This document shows, piece by piece, positions 1 to 8,470 of a stretch of DNA of 64,000 nt. The notes under the pieces are model-generated. The model made no database searches, was not told the DNA's origin, and saw nothing but the letters and a program-made list of their open reading frames with translations. The translations under genes were made by a program, and so were the position numbers. Each line of letters opens with the position of its first letter. Position 1 is the first letter of the stretch. The stretch is from Hymenobacter busanensis (lineage in GTDB: Bacteria; Bacteroidota; Bacteroidia; Cytophagales; Hymenobacteraceae): positions 124,001 through 188,000 of the forward strand of contig NZ_VTWU01000003.1 of NCBI RefSeq assembly GCF_008727865.1, in the 5' to 3' direction.

Positions 1-1624
1 CGTTTACTTCCAGCTTGGCCCCGGCCGTGGCAGTGCCGATGCCCACGTTGCCGGCCGAGGGGTTCAGCAGCAGGCTGCCGCCCGCGGCGGTGTTTTCCAC
101 CACCGTCGAGGTGCCGCCGGCCGTGGCCGGGCGCACAATCAGGTTGGAGCCGTTGTGGTCCAGCTTCAGCGACTGCGCCGTGCTGCTGCCGCTCAGCGTC
201 ACCTGCAGCCCGTTTTCGGTGGGGGCGGCAGGGGCCACGGTGGCGCGGTAGGCGGTGCCCGGCGTGCCGGCGCCCAGCAGCACCTGGCCGCCGCTGCCGA
301 TGCTCAGGCCGGTGCTGCCGTTGTTGCCCACCAGCTGGTTGCCGTTCAGGTCGAGGTTGCCGCCCACCTCCAGTTTGTTGGCGGTGGCAACGGCGCCGGT
401 ACTGGAAATACTGATGCCGGTGGTACCGCCATTGCCCACCAAGCTATAAGCCGACAAATCCAACCGGTTGCCCATCGTCAGCACGCCGGTGTTGCCGATG
501 CTCAGGCCGCGGGTGCCGCCGTTGCCCACCAGCTTGTAGGTGCCCAGGTCCAGGTTTTGGGTGGCGGTGTGGCTGCCCAGGTTGTCGCCGGGCACGTTCA
601 CGAAGTTGCTGCCGTCGAGCACCGGGGCGGGCAGCACGGGGCTCAAGCGCACGTATCCGTCGCCCACTTGCGTGCCCTGCGTGTGCACCACCTCGGTAGT
701 GGCCGAGGCCAGCGCAAACGACGAGCCGCCGCCGCCGCCACCGCCGATGAAGGAATCGGATCCGCCGCCCCCGCCGCCGTAGTAACCGCCCCCGCCGCCC
801 CCGGCACCGGAGCCCCCCGCACCACCCGCACCGAGGGCGCCCGGCTGACCGGGCCCGGCAAACGTACCGGTACCGCCGGCACCCGGGCCGGTTTGCGTGC
901 CACCCCCACCGCCACTCGCGCCATTGCCGTTGCCCCCGGCGCAGGCCGTCAGCCCGCCGCCGCAGCCCCCGTTGTTGCTGAGCTCGGAGCCGCCCCCGCC
1001 GCCGCCCGCTACCAACACCCGGTTGGTGAGGGCCGTGCCGCCCCGGCGGATGTCGGAGGCACCGCCACCACCGCCGGCGCCGCCGTTGTAGCCGTTTTTG
1101 CCCCCCACATAAATCGTCAGCACTTCGCCGGGCGTTACCGGCAGCTGGGCCTGCACCCGGCCGCCGTTGCCAGCGGTTATGGTGGTGCCAAAGCCGCTGT
1201 TGCCGCCCGCGCCGGCCAGGTCGACGCGCAGCCGGGAGATGCCCGCGGGCACGGTATAGGTTTGGGGCGCGCCGGTGTAGGCAAAGGCGGCGGTGCCGTA
1301 GGCGTTGGGCGCGTAGCTACCGGCTGGCACCGATTCGGCCAAATACGCCTGCCAGAACGTGCCGTTCCACACGTTGAGCGCCCCGGTGGTGGTGTTGAAG
1401 ATGGTGAGACCGGGCGCAGGGCTGGCTATCAGGTTGCGGGCGGCCTCGTCTAGCCGCGGGGGCAGCAGGCCCTTGCTGGCCGACTGCACCTCCAGCGCGG
1501 CCGACGAATGGGGAGTAGCGGTGCCAATGCCCACCGCGCCCGGCGTTTGGGCGCGGGCCGCCGACCAGGACAACAACAAACAGGTAAACACGCCCACCGG
1601 GCGCAATAGGTAACGGTGCAGCAT
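1..1624 (-). CDS. Secreted glycine-rich protein, C-terminus beyond window edge
   Basis: The frame is open from ATG at 1624 to the window edge, so the C-terminus is missing. Residues 1-26 are a signal peptide ending SAARAQ. Next comes VGIGTATPHSSAALEV, a motif seen at the start of many Bacteroidota tail-fibre-like surface proteins. Around residues 105-290 is a domain opening with TYTVPAGISRLRVDLAGAGG and continuing with many Gly clusters, resembling the glycine-rich domain of ALK-type receptors and bacterial relatives. After it, a unit of the form LVGNGGTxGxSI recurs three times, and VGIGTATAGAKLEV reappears at the edge. It is probably a surface protein of unknown ligand. Function is inferred only from domain architecture. 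Confidence 0.8.
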   Translation of the reverse strand, partial: MLHRYLLRPVGVFTCLLLSWSAARAQTPGAVGIGTATPHSSAALEVQSASKGLLPPRLDEAARNLIASPAPGLTIFNTTTGALNVWNGTFWQAYLAESVPAGSYAPNAYGTAAFAYTGAPQTYTVPAGISRLRVDLAGAGGNSGFGTTITAGNGGRVQAQLPVTPGEVLTIYVGGKNGYNGGAGGGGGASDIRRGGTALTNRVLVAGGGGGGSELSNNGGCGGGLTACAGGNGNGASGGGGGTQTGPGAGGTGTFAGPGQPGALGAGGAGGSGAGGGGGGYYGGGGGGSDSFIGGGGGGGSSFALASATTEVVHTQGTQVGDGYVRLSPVLPAPVLDGSNFVNVPGDNLGSHTATQNLDLGTYKLVGNGGTRGLSIGNTGVLTMGNRLDLSAYSLVGNGGTTGISISSTGAVATANKLEVGGNLDLNGNQLVGNNGSTGLSIGSGGQVLLGAGTPGTAYRATVAPAAPTENGLQVTLSGSSTAQSLKLDHNGSNLIVRPATAGGTSTVVENTAAGGSLLLNPSAGNVGIGTATAGAKLEVN

Positions 1625-1691
1625 AGCGAACAGCAGTAGTGGGGGTACACAGGTACTGGTTCGGCACAGCTAGCTGGGAGCCAGTATCATT

Positions 1692-1699
1692 CAAAAATA
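1692..1699 (-). promoter_or_regulatory. Bacteroidota -7 element for the glycine-rich gene
   Basis: On the minus strand this reads TATTTTTG, fitting TAnnTTTG. It lies about 68 nt upstream of the ATG at 1624. A TTG lies about 22 nt further upstream, a loose -33 match. Confidence 0.5.
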
Positions 1700-1734
1700 T
1701 CATCGGTCTTGCAAAAAATGGCAATCGGCCGTAC

Positions 1735-1769
1735 AAAAACGGCCCGGCTGCAGGGCTGCAACCGGGCCG
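1735..1769 (-). terminator. Rho-independent terminator
   Basis: On the minus strand a GC-rich stem (CGGCCCGG pairing with CCGGGCCG) is followed directly by TTTTT. It lies about 30 nt past the stop of the gene at 1798-2499, whose transcription it should end. Confidence 0.75.
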
Positions 1770-1797
1770 GTAGGGCCGGAAATACAAGGGCCGGGCC

Positions 1798-2499
1798 TTA
1801 CCCCCCAAACGACTCCTTCTGGAAGCCCATGCCGCGCAACTCGGCCTCCCAGGTATCGGGGAAGTTGGCCTTCACGTGGTGAATGATGGCCCGCAGGGCC
1901 TTGCGCACCTGCGCCTCGCCCTGGTCCTTGGCGTCCACTTTCTGGCTCCGCTCGCCGCTGGTGTCGAGGCTTTTTTTCACCAGCTGCTGGTACTCGGTGG
2001 CCAGCGGGGCCCAGTAGGCGGTGCCGTACTTCTTCTTGTCGAACTTGTGCTTCACGAGGGCGTCCTGGAGCTTCTGCAAGGCTTTCACCCGCTCGGGGCG
2101 GGCCGAGGGCAGCGTCCATTTGCCGCCCTCTTTCCCGATGCCGAATTCGCCGTAGTAGGCTTCGTCGTCGTCAAACTCTTCGGCCAGGTAGGCTTTCACG
2201 AAGGGCAGCCCCTTCGCTAGCAACTGGTCGAGGGCCTTGAGGCGCTTGGCCTGCGGGGCACGCTGGTCGCCGGCGGCGTCGGCCTGGGAGGAGTGGGCCA
2301 CGAAATCGGCGGCCTGGGCGGCAAAGTCGGCCTTGCTGAGCCAGAGCAGGTCGGGCAGAGCCGAGGCCAGCCACTTGCCGGCTACGTTGGTTGCCAACAT
2401 GCCCAGCGGCACGGCCTTGGCGGGTAGTTGGGCCGCGCGGCGCACGGCTTTGGCGGGGGCAGGAGCCGGGGCGCCGGCGGGGGTAATGGGGGTTGACAT
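1798..2499 (-). CDS. Hypothetical protein, 233 aa
   Basis: I do not recognise this family. The N-terminus is rich in Ala and Pro (residues 1-30). The rest is predicted mainly helical and charged, with an acidic patch FDDDEAYYGEFG near residues 108-119 and a Lys-rich stretch HKFDKKKYG near 149-157. There is no signal peptide or membrane segment, so it is probably cytoplasmic. Base composition and codon use match the neighbours. It stands alone, with its own terminator and no adjacent same-strand partner. The ATG at 2499 is the only sensible start before the conserved-looking helical part. Confidence 0.7.
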   Translation of the reverse strand: MSTPITPAGAPAPAPAKAVRRAAQLPAKAVPLGMLATNVAGKWLASALPDLLWLSKADFAAQAADFVAHSSQADAAGDQRAPQAKRLKALDQLLAKGLPFVKAYLAEEFDDDEAYYGEFGIGKEGGKWTLPSARPERVKALQKLQDALVKHKFDKKKYGTAYWAPLATEYQQLVKKSLDTSGERSQKVDAKDQGEAQVRKALRAIIHHVKANFPDTWEAELRGMGFQKESFGG

Positions 2500-2582
2500 A
2501 GGGTAAAAGGATTGAGTTGTACTGGTACTGGAATATAGAATCTTACGGCTCGATTTCCGCCTGCGCCGCCCCCGAATCAGCT

Positions 2583-2771
2583 GATTCTATGCCGCTCCGG
2601 TGCGGAGTAGCCTTCCCGCACTGGTTTCCGGGCTACTCCGCACCGGAGTAGGGCAGAATCAATCGTTTCCGCCGCCCTCCGGGCCGGAGTAGCTCAGAAA
2701 CCATTGGTTCCAAGCTACTCCGGCCCGGAGTTGCCTTCCCGCCATCATTTCCGGGCTACTCCGCGCCGGAG
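2583..2771. repeat. Array of 18-bp palindromic units with 18-nt loops
   Basis: Five copies of an 18-mer of the form CTCCGGNNCGGAGTAGCY lie at 2595, 2631 (inverted), 2677, 2713 (inverted) and 2754 (inverted). The pairs 2595-2612/2631-2648 and 2677-2694/2713-2730 are perfect inverted repeats, each enclosing exactly 18 nt. The right arm of the second pair can also act as left arm (2718-2735) to the unit at 2754-2771, again with an 18-nt loop and two mismatches. GATTCT at 2583 and AGAATC at 2655 extend the first stem. It fills most of the gap between 1798-2499 and the His-rich gene. Function is unknown. Confidence 0.85.
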
Positions 2772-2903
2772 GGCAGCGGAAACCAGTGAAAGACCCGGCC
2801 TGCCGGCAGGTACTGGCGCGGTGCGAGGCGGGGCGGTTGGCTTAATCTTTGTCCGGTGCCGGGGACGCATTGCTTGCCTCTCCACCGTTCATTTTCACCC
2901 CGT

Positions 2904-3194
2904 ATGCGTCCAACTTTTCTCCTGACTGCCCTGCTGGCCGCCTCGGCGCTGGCCTTCGCGGCCGCCCCGGCCCGCGCCCAGGTTACCATCAACATCGGCC
3001 GGCCCGCGCCGCCGCCTGCCGTGATTGTGGTGCACGAAGCGCGCCCGGCCAAGCACCACCACAAGCATAAGCATGGCTGCGGCCACCACTACTACCAGCC
3101 CCGCCCCGTGGTGCTGGTGCCGGCCCAGCCGGTGTACTACGCGCCCGGCCGCGGGCATGGGCACGGCCGGGGACATGGTCACGGCAAGCACTAA
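2904..3194 (+). CDS. Small exported His-rich protein
   Basis: This 96-aa protein has a signal peptide MRPTFLLTALLAASALAFAA with cleavage near ARAQ. The mature part is basic, Pro/Tyr-containing and very rich in His: KHHHKHKHGCGHHYY in the middle and GHGHGRGHGHGKH at the C-terminus. Such clusters commonly bind Ni, Zn or Cu; that role here is inference. An upstream ATG at 2856 would put 16 unlikely residues before the signal peptide, so 2904 is preferred. It is transcribed alone and followed by a 12-bp hairpin. No family assignment can be made. Confidence 0.65.
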   Translation: MRPTFLLTALLAASALAFAAAPARAQVTINIGRPAPPPAVIVVHEARPAKHHHKHKHGCGHHYYQPRPVVLVPAQPVYYAPGRGHGHGRGHGHGKH

Positions 3195-3215
3195 AGGGCT
3201 GCCCCGTTTATAGCA

Positions 3216-3252
3216 CACAGCCGGCTTTTGCGCGTAGCAGAAGCCGGCTGTG
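3216..3252 (+). terminator. Hairpin after the His-rich gene
   Basis: CACAGCCGGCTT (3216-3227) and its exact complement (3241-3252) form a 12-bp stem with a 13-nt loop, about 20 nt past the stop codon. There is no T-tract, so it may protect the 3' end or terminate weakly. The remaining 3253-3346 shows nothing recognisable. Confidence 0.45.
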
Positions 3253-3346
3253 ATGTGTTGGAGAACTGGGCTGGGAAGCTCAGCCTCCCTGGCTAGTCAC
3301 GAGCCACACAGTGGTGACCACACGCCAGCGAGGACAGAAGAAATGT

Positions 3347-4018
3347 TTAGTAAAAGAAGCCGGGCTCTTCATTGTCATAGTGATAATCGAATGCGTATCG
3401 TTTTTTGCAGGCTGGGTTCCGGTTTAAGATCAAGTAGCGGTATTCTAACCGAAGAGGAATACCAAGCGTGATGTACCTTCTAATTCCCAACCAGTTCTTG
3501 CGGAATAGGAGAATGTCTACTTCTGCGTTAGGTTGCTGGTTGTTGATCGGTATGTTGAACGAGCCAAGAAACGGAGCACCCCTTGGGGTCGTCATTACCT
3601 TCCGGCCACGGTAGTAGATGATGTATCGCTCATGCTTGGGGCCGGCGACGCGAACCAGCACCGTCAGAGAGTCCTTTCGCGCATATCCCTGCATGGCTGT
3701 TTTCCCGCTGGTTTTTAATATCCGGCCATCCTGTTTGTTGATTTCAATGGTGGGCACCTCTTCTTTGACGCCCGCTGGGCCGGTGCCATACACCACCCAC
3801 ACCGAACTATCGCGCAGAACCACCCGGTACGGCTTCCGCTGGTAGACGCTTGGGCCGTACAGGGACACCCACAATGCTTCCGCAACGTTGACGGCGGTGC
3901 TTGCATCGGGTATGTAGCCCTGTTTGGGCACCGGATCTGCTGGATAGCTCCGCGTCTGACCTTGCGTTTGGGACAAAGCCAGCAGTAGCACGGCGGCTAA
4001 CGAGAACAAACGGAGCAT
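3347..4018 (-). CDS. Exported protein with NTF2-fold immunity-like domain
   Basis: The 223-aa product begins with a signal peptide MLRLFSLAAVLLLALSQTQG. Residues about 35-105 carry the pattern of the NTF2-fold immunity family (Imm-NTF2-2 type): AEALWVSLYG, then KPYRVVLRDSSVWVVYG, then PTIEINKQDGRIL. Family members often protect against polymorphic toxins or occur as orphan periplasmic proteins. The C-terminal 115 residues, ending DYHYDNEEPGFFY, are unfamiliar. No toxin gene is recognisable beside it. The base composition is less GC-rich than the flanks, fitting horizontal origin. The immunity role is inference; the domain resemblance is moderately secure. Confidence 0.7.
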   Translation of the reverse strand: MLRLFSLAAVLLLALSQTQGQTRSYPADPVPKQGYIPDASTAVNVAEALWVSLYGPSVYQRKPYRVVLRDSSVWVVYGTGPAGVKEEVPTIEINKQDGRILKTSGKTAMQGYARKDSLTVLVRVAGPKHERYIIYYRGRKVMTTPRGAPFLGSFNIPINNQQPNAEVDILLFRKNWLGIRRYITLGIPLRLEYRYLILNRNPACKKRYAFDYHYDNEEPGFFY

Positions 4019-4197
4019 AAGTAGGGAGAGAAGATGTGGCCCAATCCAGGCTACTAGCGCAAGTTTGTAACGCGTGCTCGTTATGCAGCGAGGCTGTGCC
4101 TGCCCGCCAGAACGATTAGGGCCGTCTGGATAGTCTATATCCGAGCGCCGCAGCGCCGCTTGCCGCTGCAGTGGCTGGGGTGACTTGGAGAAGCGGC

Positions 4198-4290
4198 TTA
4201 CTGCGCCTTCGTCATCGGTTGCTTGGCCTGCCCGAAGGCACTGGCGCTACTTAGGAGCAGGAAAGTGAAAATAGGGGTGCTTTTGACTAT
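4198..4290 (-). pseudogene. Possible decayed remnant of an exported-protein gene
   Basis: On the minus strand an open stretch without a normal start codon reads IVKSTPIFTFLLLSSASAFG followed by QAKQPMTKAQ and a stop. The first part looks like a Bacteroidota signal peptide with its AxAFGQ cleavage site, but the frame is not preceded by ATG, GTG or TTG and ends ten residues after the predicted cleavage. It may be the leftover start of a lost gene, or chance. The rest of 4019-4328 shows no gene. Confidence 0.25.
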
Positions 4291-4328
4291 AAAGACTCTA
4301 AATCCATGTGCTTATTAAAGGACTGAAT

Positions 4329-5138
4329 TTAAAAAAGTGGGAAACCGTCAATACGTTCGTGTAAAATCCGAAATTTCCCCATGCCAAAACTATTGTATTT
4401 GCCATCGGCAAGTGCGCTGCCAGAGGCTGATAATACTTTATATCCAAGGTCTGGCTCATCTCTGCTAGTTCTGCACTCTACTATAATATCTTCCCCCGTC
4501 TTGAGTTTGTAATTCTTCGGCCAAAATATTTCGCTTACTATACCGCCATTGGTATATATACCCCATTCCCCTCCTTCAATCACGTATCTTCCGTCTGGCG
4601 TTGGCGAATCATCGATATATGAAGCATCTCCAATAGCTAGAATATTGCTCAGAGAATAAAACAAAAGTTTTACTCCTTCATTCGTATTCATTGAAAGCTT
4701 TTTTATTTGATGAGCTGATATTGAATTTTTTGGGTTGTTAGATATAATATTCTTTTTGACTTCTAATGTGCGTAAATATCCGATAATATCTAAATCAGGC
4801 ATAAGCTGCCGATTTGCCAATACAAATTTGCTTTCTGGCTTTCCATCACGCGCTAGAACAAGTAAAGCATCAGTGAAAAAGAAATGGGTAAGTAATATCT
4901 TGTCTAGCCCTCGATCAATCAACAAGCTTTGTGCTGGAGCAATATAATCCCATTTGCCAATTTGGACTTGGCCATCAAGCGACATAAGCAGTTCGCCTCC
5001 TCGTCTAAATATATAAGTTTGTTGCTGGCCGTCTTCATCAATTAATGCCCATGGTTTATCTACAAACAACTCTATTTGGTCAAGTGTCTGGCTAAACTGC
5101 AGAAGCCGAGGGAGTAAGTTTTGAAGGAAGGAGAACAT
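4329..5138 (-). CDS. Hypothetical protein, 269 aa, AT-rich gene
   Basis: No family is recognised. The protein starts MFSFLQNLLPRLLQFSQTLD, has no clear signal peptide, and contains a KPWALIDEDGQQQTYIFRR segment near residues 28-46 typical of short beta-rich modules; a second half starts near GDASYIDDSPTPDGRYVIEG. The gene is visibly richer in A and T than its neighbours and uses many AAT, TTT and ATA codons, a sign of acquisition. It neighbours the immunity-like gene on the same strand, separated by about 310 nt with no clear promoter. It could be an effector, immunity or housekeeping orphan; the sequence does not decide. Confidence 0.65.
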   Translation of the reverse strand: MFSFLQNLLPRLLQFSQTLDQIELFVDKPWALIDEDGQQQTYIFRRGGELLMSLDGQVQIGKWDYIAPAQSLLIDRGLDKILLTHFFFTDALLVLARDGKPESKFVLANRQLMPDLDIIGYLRTLEVKKNIISNNPKNSISAHQIKKLSMNTNEGVKLLFYSLSNILAIGDASYIDDSPTPDGRYVIEGGEWGIYTNGGIVSEIFWPKNYKLKTGEDIIVECRTSRDEPDLGYKVLSASGSALADGKYNSFGMGKFRILHERIDGFPLF

Positions 5139-5200
5139 ATTCCTGTGTTTGTATTTTTTTATTTAAATAACATAATTTCTTGGGGTTTGTGCAATTTAGG

Positions 5201-5269
5201 CTGGCAATAAACTGCAATGGAAAGGGCTGCTATTGTTTAGCAGCCCTTTCCATTACAGTTTATTGCCAG
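5201..5269 (-). terminator. Very long hairpin downstream of nrdA
   Basis: Two 31-nt arms (5201-5231 and 5239-5269) pair with a single mismatch around a 7-nt loop, 7 nt after the nrdA stop codon. It is far longer than a typical terminator and lacks a strong T-tract on the minus strand. It probably blocks 3' exonucleases or separates nrdA from the gene beyond. Confidence 0.7.
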
Positions 5270-5276
5270 TGCTCTT

Positions 5277-7655
5277 TTACGAGCCGCAAGCCTCGCAAGC
5301 GTCCGGGTTATCCAGCGAGCAGGCCATATCGGCGGCGTTCTGGGCCGATACGTTGAGCGGCTCCAGCGTCTCGGCGGCTTGCTTCTGCACCGTGAACTTG
5401 ATGGCGTCGACGGCGGCTTTGGTGCGCAGGTAGTACATGCCGGTTTTCAGGCCGCTCTTCCAGGAGTGGAAGTGCATGCTGGTGAGCTTGCCGAAATTCA
5501 CGTTCAGCACGTGCAGGTTCAGGCTCTGGCTCTGGCAGATGTAGGCGCCCCGGTCGGCCGACATGTCGATGATGCGGCGCTGCGAGATTTCCCAGACGGT
5601 CTTGTAGAGGTCCTTGATGTGCTGGGGAATGGCCGGAATGTTCTGCACCGAGCCGTTCTGGGCAATGATGTCGTTCTTCATCTGCTCGTTCCACAGGCCC
5701 AGCTTTACCAGGTCCTTCAGCAGGTGCTTGTTCACCACCATAAACTCGCCCGAGAGCACGCGGCGCACGTAAATGTTGGAGGTGTAAGGCTCAAACGACT
5801 CGTTGTTGCCCAGAATCTGGGCGGTGCTGGCCGTGGGCATGGGCGCTACCAGCAGCGAGTTGCGCACGCCGTGCTCCATCACCTCGGCGCGCAGGGCGTC
5901 CCAGTCCCAGCGGCCCGACGAGGGCGTTACGCCCCACAGATCGAACTGGAACTTGCCCTGGCTGATGGGCGAGCCGGCGTAGGTTTCGTACGGGCCGTGC
6001 TTCTTGGCCAAATCCTTCGAGGCCGTAACGGCGGCGAAGTAGATAGTCTCGAAGATGTCCTTGTTCAAGCCCGCCGCCTCGTCGCTCTCGAAGGGCATGC
6101 GCAGCGCAATGAAGGTATCGGCCAAGCCCTGCACGCCCAGCCCGATGGGGCGGTGGCGCATGTTCGAGCGTTCGGCCTCCACCACGGGGTAGTAGTTGAT
6201 GTCGATGACCTTGTTCAGGTTCTTGGTGGCGTGGTACGTCACCTCGTACAGCTTCTGGTGGTCGAAGAACACGCGGCCGTTCTCTTCGCGGATGTAGCGC
6301 GGCAGGGCCAAGGAAGCCAGGTTGCACACCGCTACCTCGTTGGCGTCGGTGTACTCAATGATTTCGGTGCAGAGGTTCGACGACTTGATGGTACCCAGGT
6401 TCTGCTGGTTGGACTTGCGGTTGGCCGCGTCCTTGAACAGCATGTAGGGCGTGCCCGTCTCGGTCTGGCTTTCCAGGATGGCAAACCACAAATCCTGCGC
6501 CTTGATGGTTTTGCGGCCGCGGCCTTCGCGCTCGTACTTCTGGTAGAGCTTCTCGAATTCCTCGCCCCAGCACTCGTCGAGGCCCGGGCATTCGTTGGGG
6601 CACATCAGCGTCCAGTCGCCGTTGGCTTCCACGCGCTTCATGAACAGGTCGTTCACCCACAGGGCGTAGAACAGGTCGCGGGCGCGCATCTCTTCCTTGC
6701 CGTGGTTTTTCTTCAGCTCCAGCCACTCGAAAATATCGGCGTGCCAAGGCTCGATGTAGATGGCGAAGGCGCCCTTGCGCTTGCCGCCGCCCTGGTCCAC
6801 GTAGCGGGCCGTGTCGTTGAACACCTTCAGCATGGGCACGAGGCCGTTGGAAGTGCCGTTGGTGCCCTTGATGTAGCTACCGGTGGCGCGCACGTTGTGC
6901 ACAGCCAGCCCAATGCCGCCCGCCGACTGCGAGATGAGCGCGCAGTTCTTGAGCGTGTCGTAGATGCCTTCGATGCTGTCGTCCTTCATCGTCAGTAGGA
7001 AGCACGAGCTCAGCTGTGGCTTGGGCGTGCCGGCGTTGAAGAGGGTAGGCGTAGCGTGCGTAAACCACCGCTCCGACATCAGGTTGTAGGTCTCAATGGC
7101 CTGCTCGATGTCGTCTTTGTGAATGCCCACGGCCACGCGCATCAGCATGTGCTGGGGCCGCTCCACCACCTTGCCGTCGAGGCGCAGCAGGTAGGAGCGC
7201 TCCAGGGTCTTGAAGCCGAAGTAGTCGTAGTTGTAGTCGCGGTCGTAGATGATGGCCGAGTCGAGCTGGGCGGCGTGCTTGTGCACGATTTCCCACACGT
7301 CGCGGGCAATCAGCGAGGCGTTTTCGCCGGTCTTGGGGTCCTCGTAGGTGTAGAGCCGCTTCATGGTGCTGCTGAACGACTTGGAGGTAACCTTGTGCAG
7401 GTTGCTCACCGCAATGCGGGCGGCCAGAATGGCGTAGTCCGGGTGCTTGGTGGTGAGCGAGGCGGCGGTTTCGGCCGCCAGGTTGTCCAGCTCAATGGTC
7501 GTCACGCCGTCGTAGATGCCGTCGATGACCTTCTTGGCCACCTCAATGGGCGAGACGAACAACGTATTCAGGCCGTAGCACAGCTTTTCGATGCGGGCCG
7601 TGACCTTGTCGAATTTCACGGACTCGCGCCGACCATCGCGTTTAATTACCAGCAT
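5277..7655 (-). CDS. nrdA: Ribonucleoside-diphosphate reductase, alpha subunit (class Ia)
   Basis: This 792-aa catalytic subunit reduces ribonucleoside diphosphates to deoxy forms with the radical supplied by NrdB. An ATP-cone domain occupies residues 1 to about 90 ([18 protein letters not shown]). The barrel shows [10 protein letters not shown] with the first redox Cys, the NLCTE motif with the thiyl-radical Cys, and the phosphate-binding [20 protein letters not shown]. The C-terminus DACEACGS carries the swinging Cys pair that shuttles reducing power from thioredoxin or glutaredoxin. Length is normal. It lies downstream of nrdB on the same strand, but the DUF559 cassette occupies the gap, so it may need its own promoter; none fits TAnnTTTG clearly. 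Confidence 0.97.
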   Translation of the reverse strand: MLVIKRDGRRESVKFDKVTARIEKLCYGLNTLFVSPIEVAKKVIDGIYDGVTTIELDNLAAETAASLTTKHPDYAILAARIAVSNLHKVTSKSFSSTMKRLYTYEDPKTGENASLIARDVWEIVHKHAAQLDSAIIYDRDYNYDYFGFKTLERSYLLRLDGKVVERPQHMLMRVAVGIHKDDIEQAIETYNLMSERWFTHATPTLFNAGTPKPQLSSCFLLTMKDDSIEGIYDTLKNCALISQSAGGIGLAVHNVRATGSYIKGTNGTSNGLVPMLKVFNDTARYVDQGGGKRKGAFAIYIEPWHADIFEWLELKKNHGKEEMRARDLFYALWVNDLFMKRVEANGDWTLMCPNECPGLDECWGEEFEKLYQKYEREGRGRKTIKAQDLWFAILESQTETGTPYMLFKDAANRKSNQQNLGTIKSSNLCTEIIEYTDANEVAVCNLASLALPRYIREENGRVFFDHQKLYEVTYHATKNLNKVIDINYYPVVEAERSNMRHRPIGLGVQGLADTFIALRMPFESDEAAGLNKDIFETIYFAAVTASKDLAKKHGPYETYAGSPISQGKFQFDLWGVTPSSGRWDWDALRAEVMEHGVRNSLLVAPMPTASTAQILGNNESFEPYTSNIYVRRVLSGEFMVVNKHLLKDLVKLGLWNEQMKNDIIAQNGSVQNIPAIPQHIKDLYKTVWEISQRRIIDMSADRGAYICQSQSLNLHVLNVNFGKLTSMHFHSWKSGLKTGMYYLRTKAAVDAIKFTVQKQAAETLEPLNVSAQNAADMACSLDNPDACEACGS

Positions 7656-7819
7656 GGGCGTGTTGTGGTGTGGTTAGAGTATGGGTACACCCGCTCCGGC
7701 AGGAGGCGGGCAAGCGTTTCGAAAAGGGTAAGCCAGACGCTAGCACATAGCCTCAGCGCGTCCATTGATTGCGGAAGATATTTCTATCTGGAATGAGGGA
7801 CAAACCTTCCGTCTAGAAG

Positions 7820-7828
7820 TTTTCCACA
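7820..7828 (+). promoter_or_regulatory. DnaA-box-like sequence upstream of nrdA
   Basis: TTTTCCACA differs by one base from the DnaA box TTATCCACA. It lies about 165 nt upstream of the nrdA start. Similar motifs cluster upstream of nrdB. DnaA control of nrdAB is established in Escherichia coli; here it is inference. The rest of 7656-7931 holds only a small hairpin near 7870-7890. Confidence 0.3.
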
Positions 7829-7948
7829 TATGCTTAAAGCAATGCAATTCAGCCGCTTTTTTCGAATGGCGGGGTAGCTATATAGCCCCGTAGGAGCCGC
7901 GCATTTTGGGTTGGCCGTTTCGGCCGGATTTGGTAAGCTGGAACGACC

Positions 7949-8020
7949 AAGCTCCCCTCCTTTTTGAAGGAGGGGACGCCACCGCTTTAGCGGGGGCTGG
8001 GGTGGTTGCGTCGTTGCTGA
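7949..8020 (+). repeat. Left structured repeat of the DUF559 cassette
   Basis: The outer 30 nt (7949-7978) are an exact inverted copy of 8513-8542 and themselves fold into a 10-bp stem, TCCCCTCCTT with AAGGAGGGGA, around a TTTG loop. A second small hairpin CCGC-TTTA-GCGG follows, then GCTGGGGTGGTT and CGTTGCTGA, both shared with the right repeat. Confidence 0.85.
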
Positions 8021-8046
8021 CGTTGTTCACACCGGGGTCAGGTTAT

Positions 8047-8424
8047 TCAGGATGCCTCGTTCCCGCGAAACGCCGCTGTGATGGCTGCTAATACCCAGTC
8101 CATCTGCTCAAACACAAGCTTGTTCTCAAACCGAATAACCCGAATACCAACACTGTCCAAGTAGGCCGTGCGCGCCGTATCATGCGCGGCTCCCACTACA
8201 TCAAAATGCCCCTGCCCATCCAATTCCACGGCCAGCCGTTCGCTCGGGCAGTAGAAATCAAGAATGTACGGTCCCACACTGTGCTGCCGCCGGAACTTTC
8301 GGCCGTCTAGCTGTCCGCCTTGTAGAGCTTTCCAAAGAGTAGCTTCGGCAGGCGTAAGGTTCTCCCGCAGTTCGCGGCGCTTGGGCTTGACTTCTTGGCG
8401 GTTGTGGCGGAAGGTATTGGGCAT
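8047..8424 (-). CDS. DUF559 endonuclease-like protein
   Basis: This 125-aa protein fits the DUF559 family, which has the Vsr/very-short-patch-repair-like PD-(D/E)XK fold. The N-terminal helix carries RELRENLTPAEATLWKAL. The core shows GRKFRRQHSVGPYILDFYCP followed by LAVELDGQGHF, giving the conserved Asp of the DFYC strand and the Glu of VELDG. The end has VIRFENKLVF. Such proteins are common as single genes in Bacteroidota and their biological role is unsettled. Here the gene sits between two structured inverted repeats, with 26 and 46 nt separating it from them. DNA cleavage or nicking of the repeats is a hypothesis only. Confidence 0.9.
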   Translation of the reverse strand: MPNTFRHNRQEVKPKRRELRENLTPAEATLWKALQGGQLDGRKFRRQHSVGPYILDFYCPSERLAVELDGQGHFDVVGAAHDTARTAYLDSVGIRVIRFENKLVFEQMDWVLAAITAAFRGNEAS

Positions 8425-8470
8425 GAGGCCAAGCTACTGAATCGTGCTGGTGCGCCAAGCGGCGCGGAAG

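Noticed and set aside
2583-2771. CRISPR array
   Set aside because: The repeated units alternate in orientation, spacers are short and partly alike, and no cas gene is near.
5379-6998. 539-aa plus-strand frame opposite nrdA
   Set aside because: Antisense to a complete nrdA with all motifs; His/Val/Arg-rich shadow.
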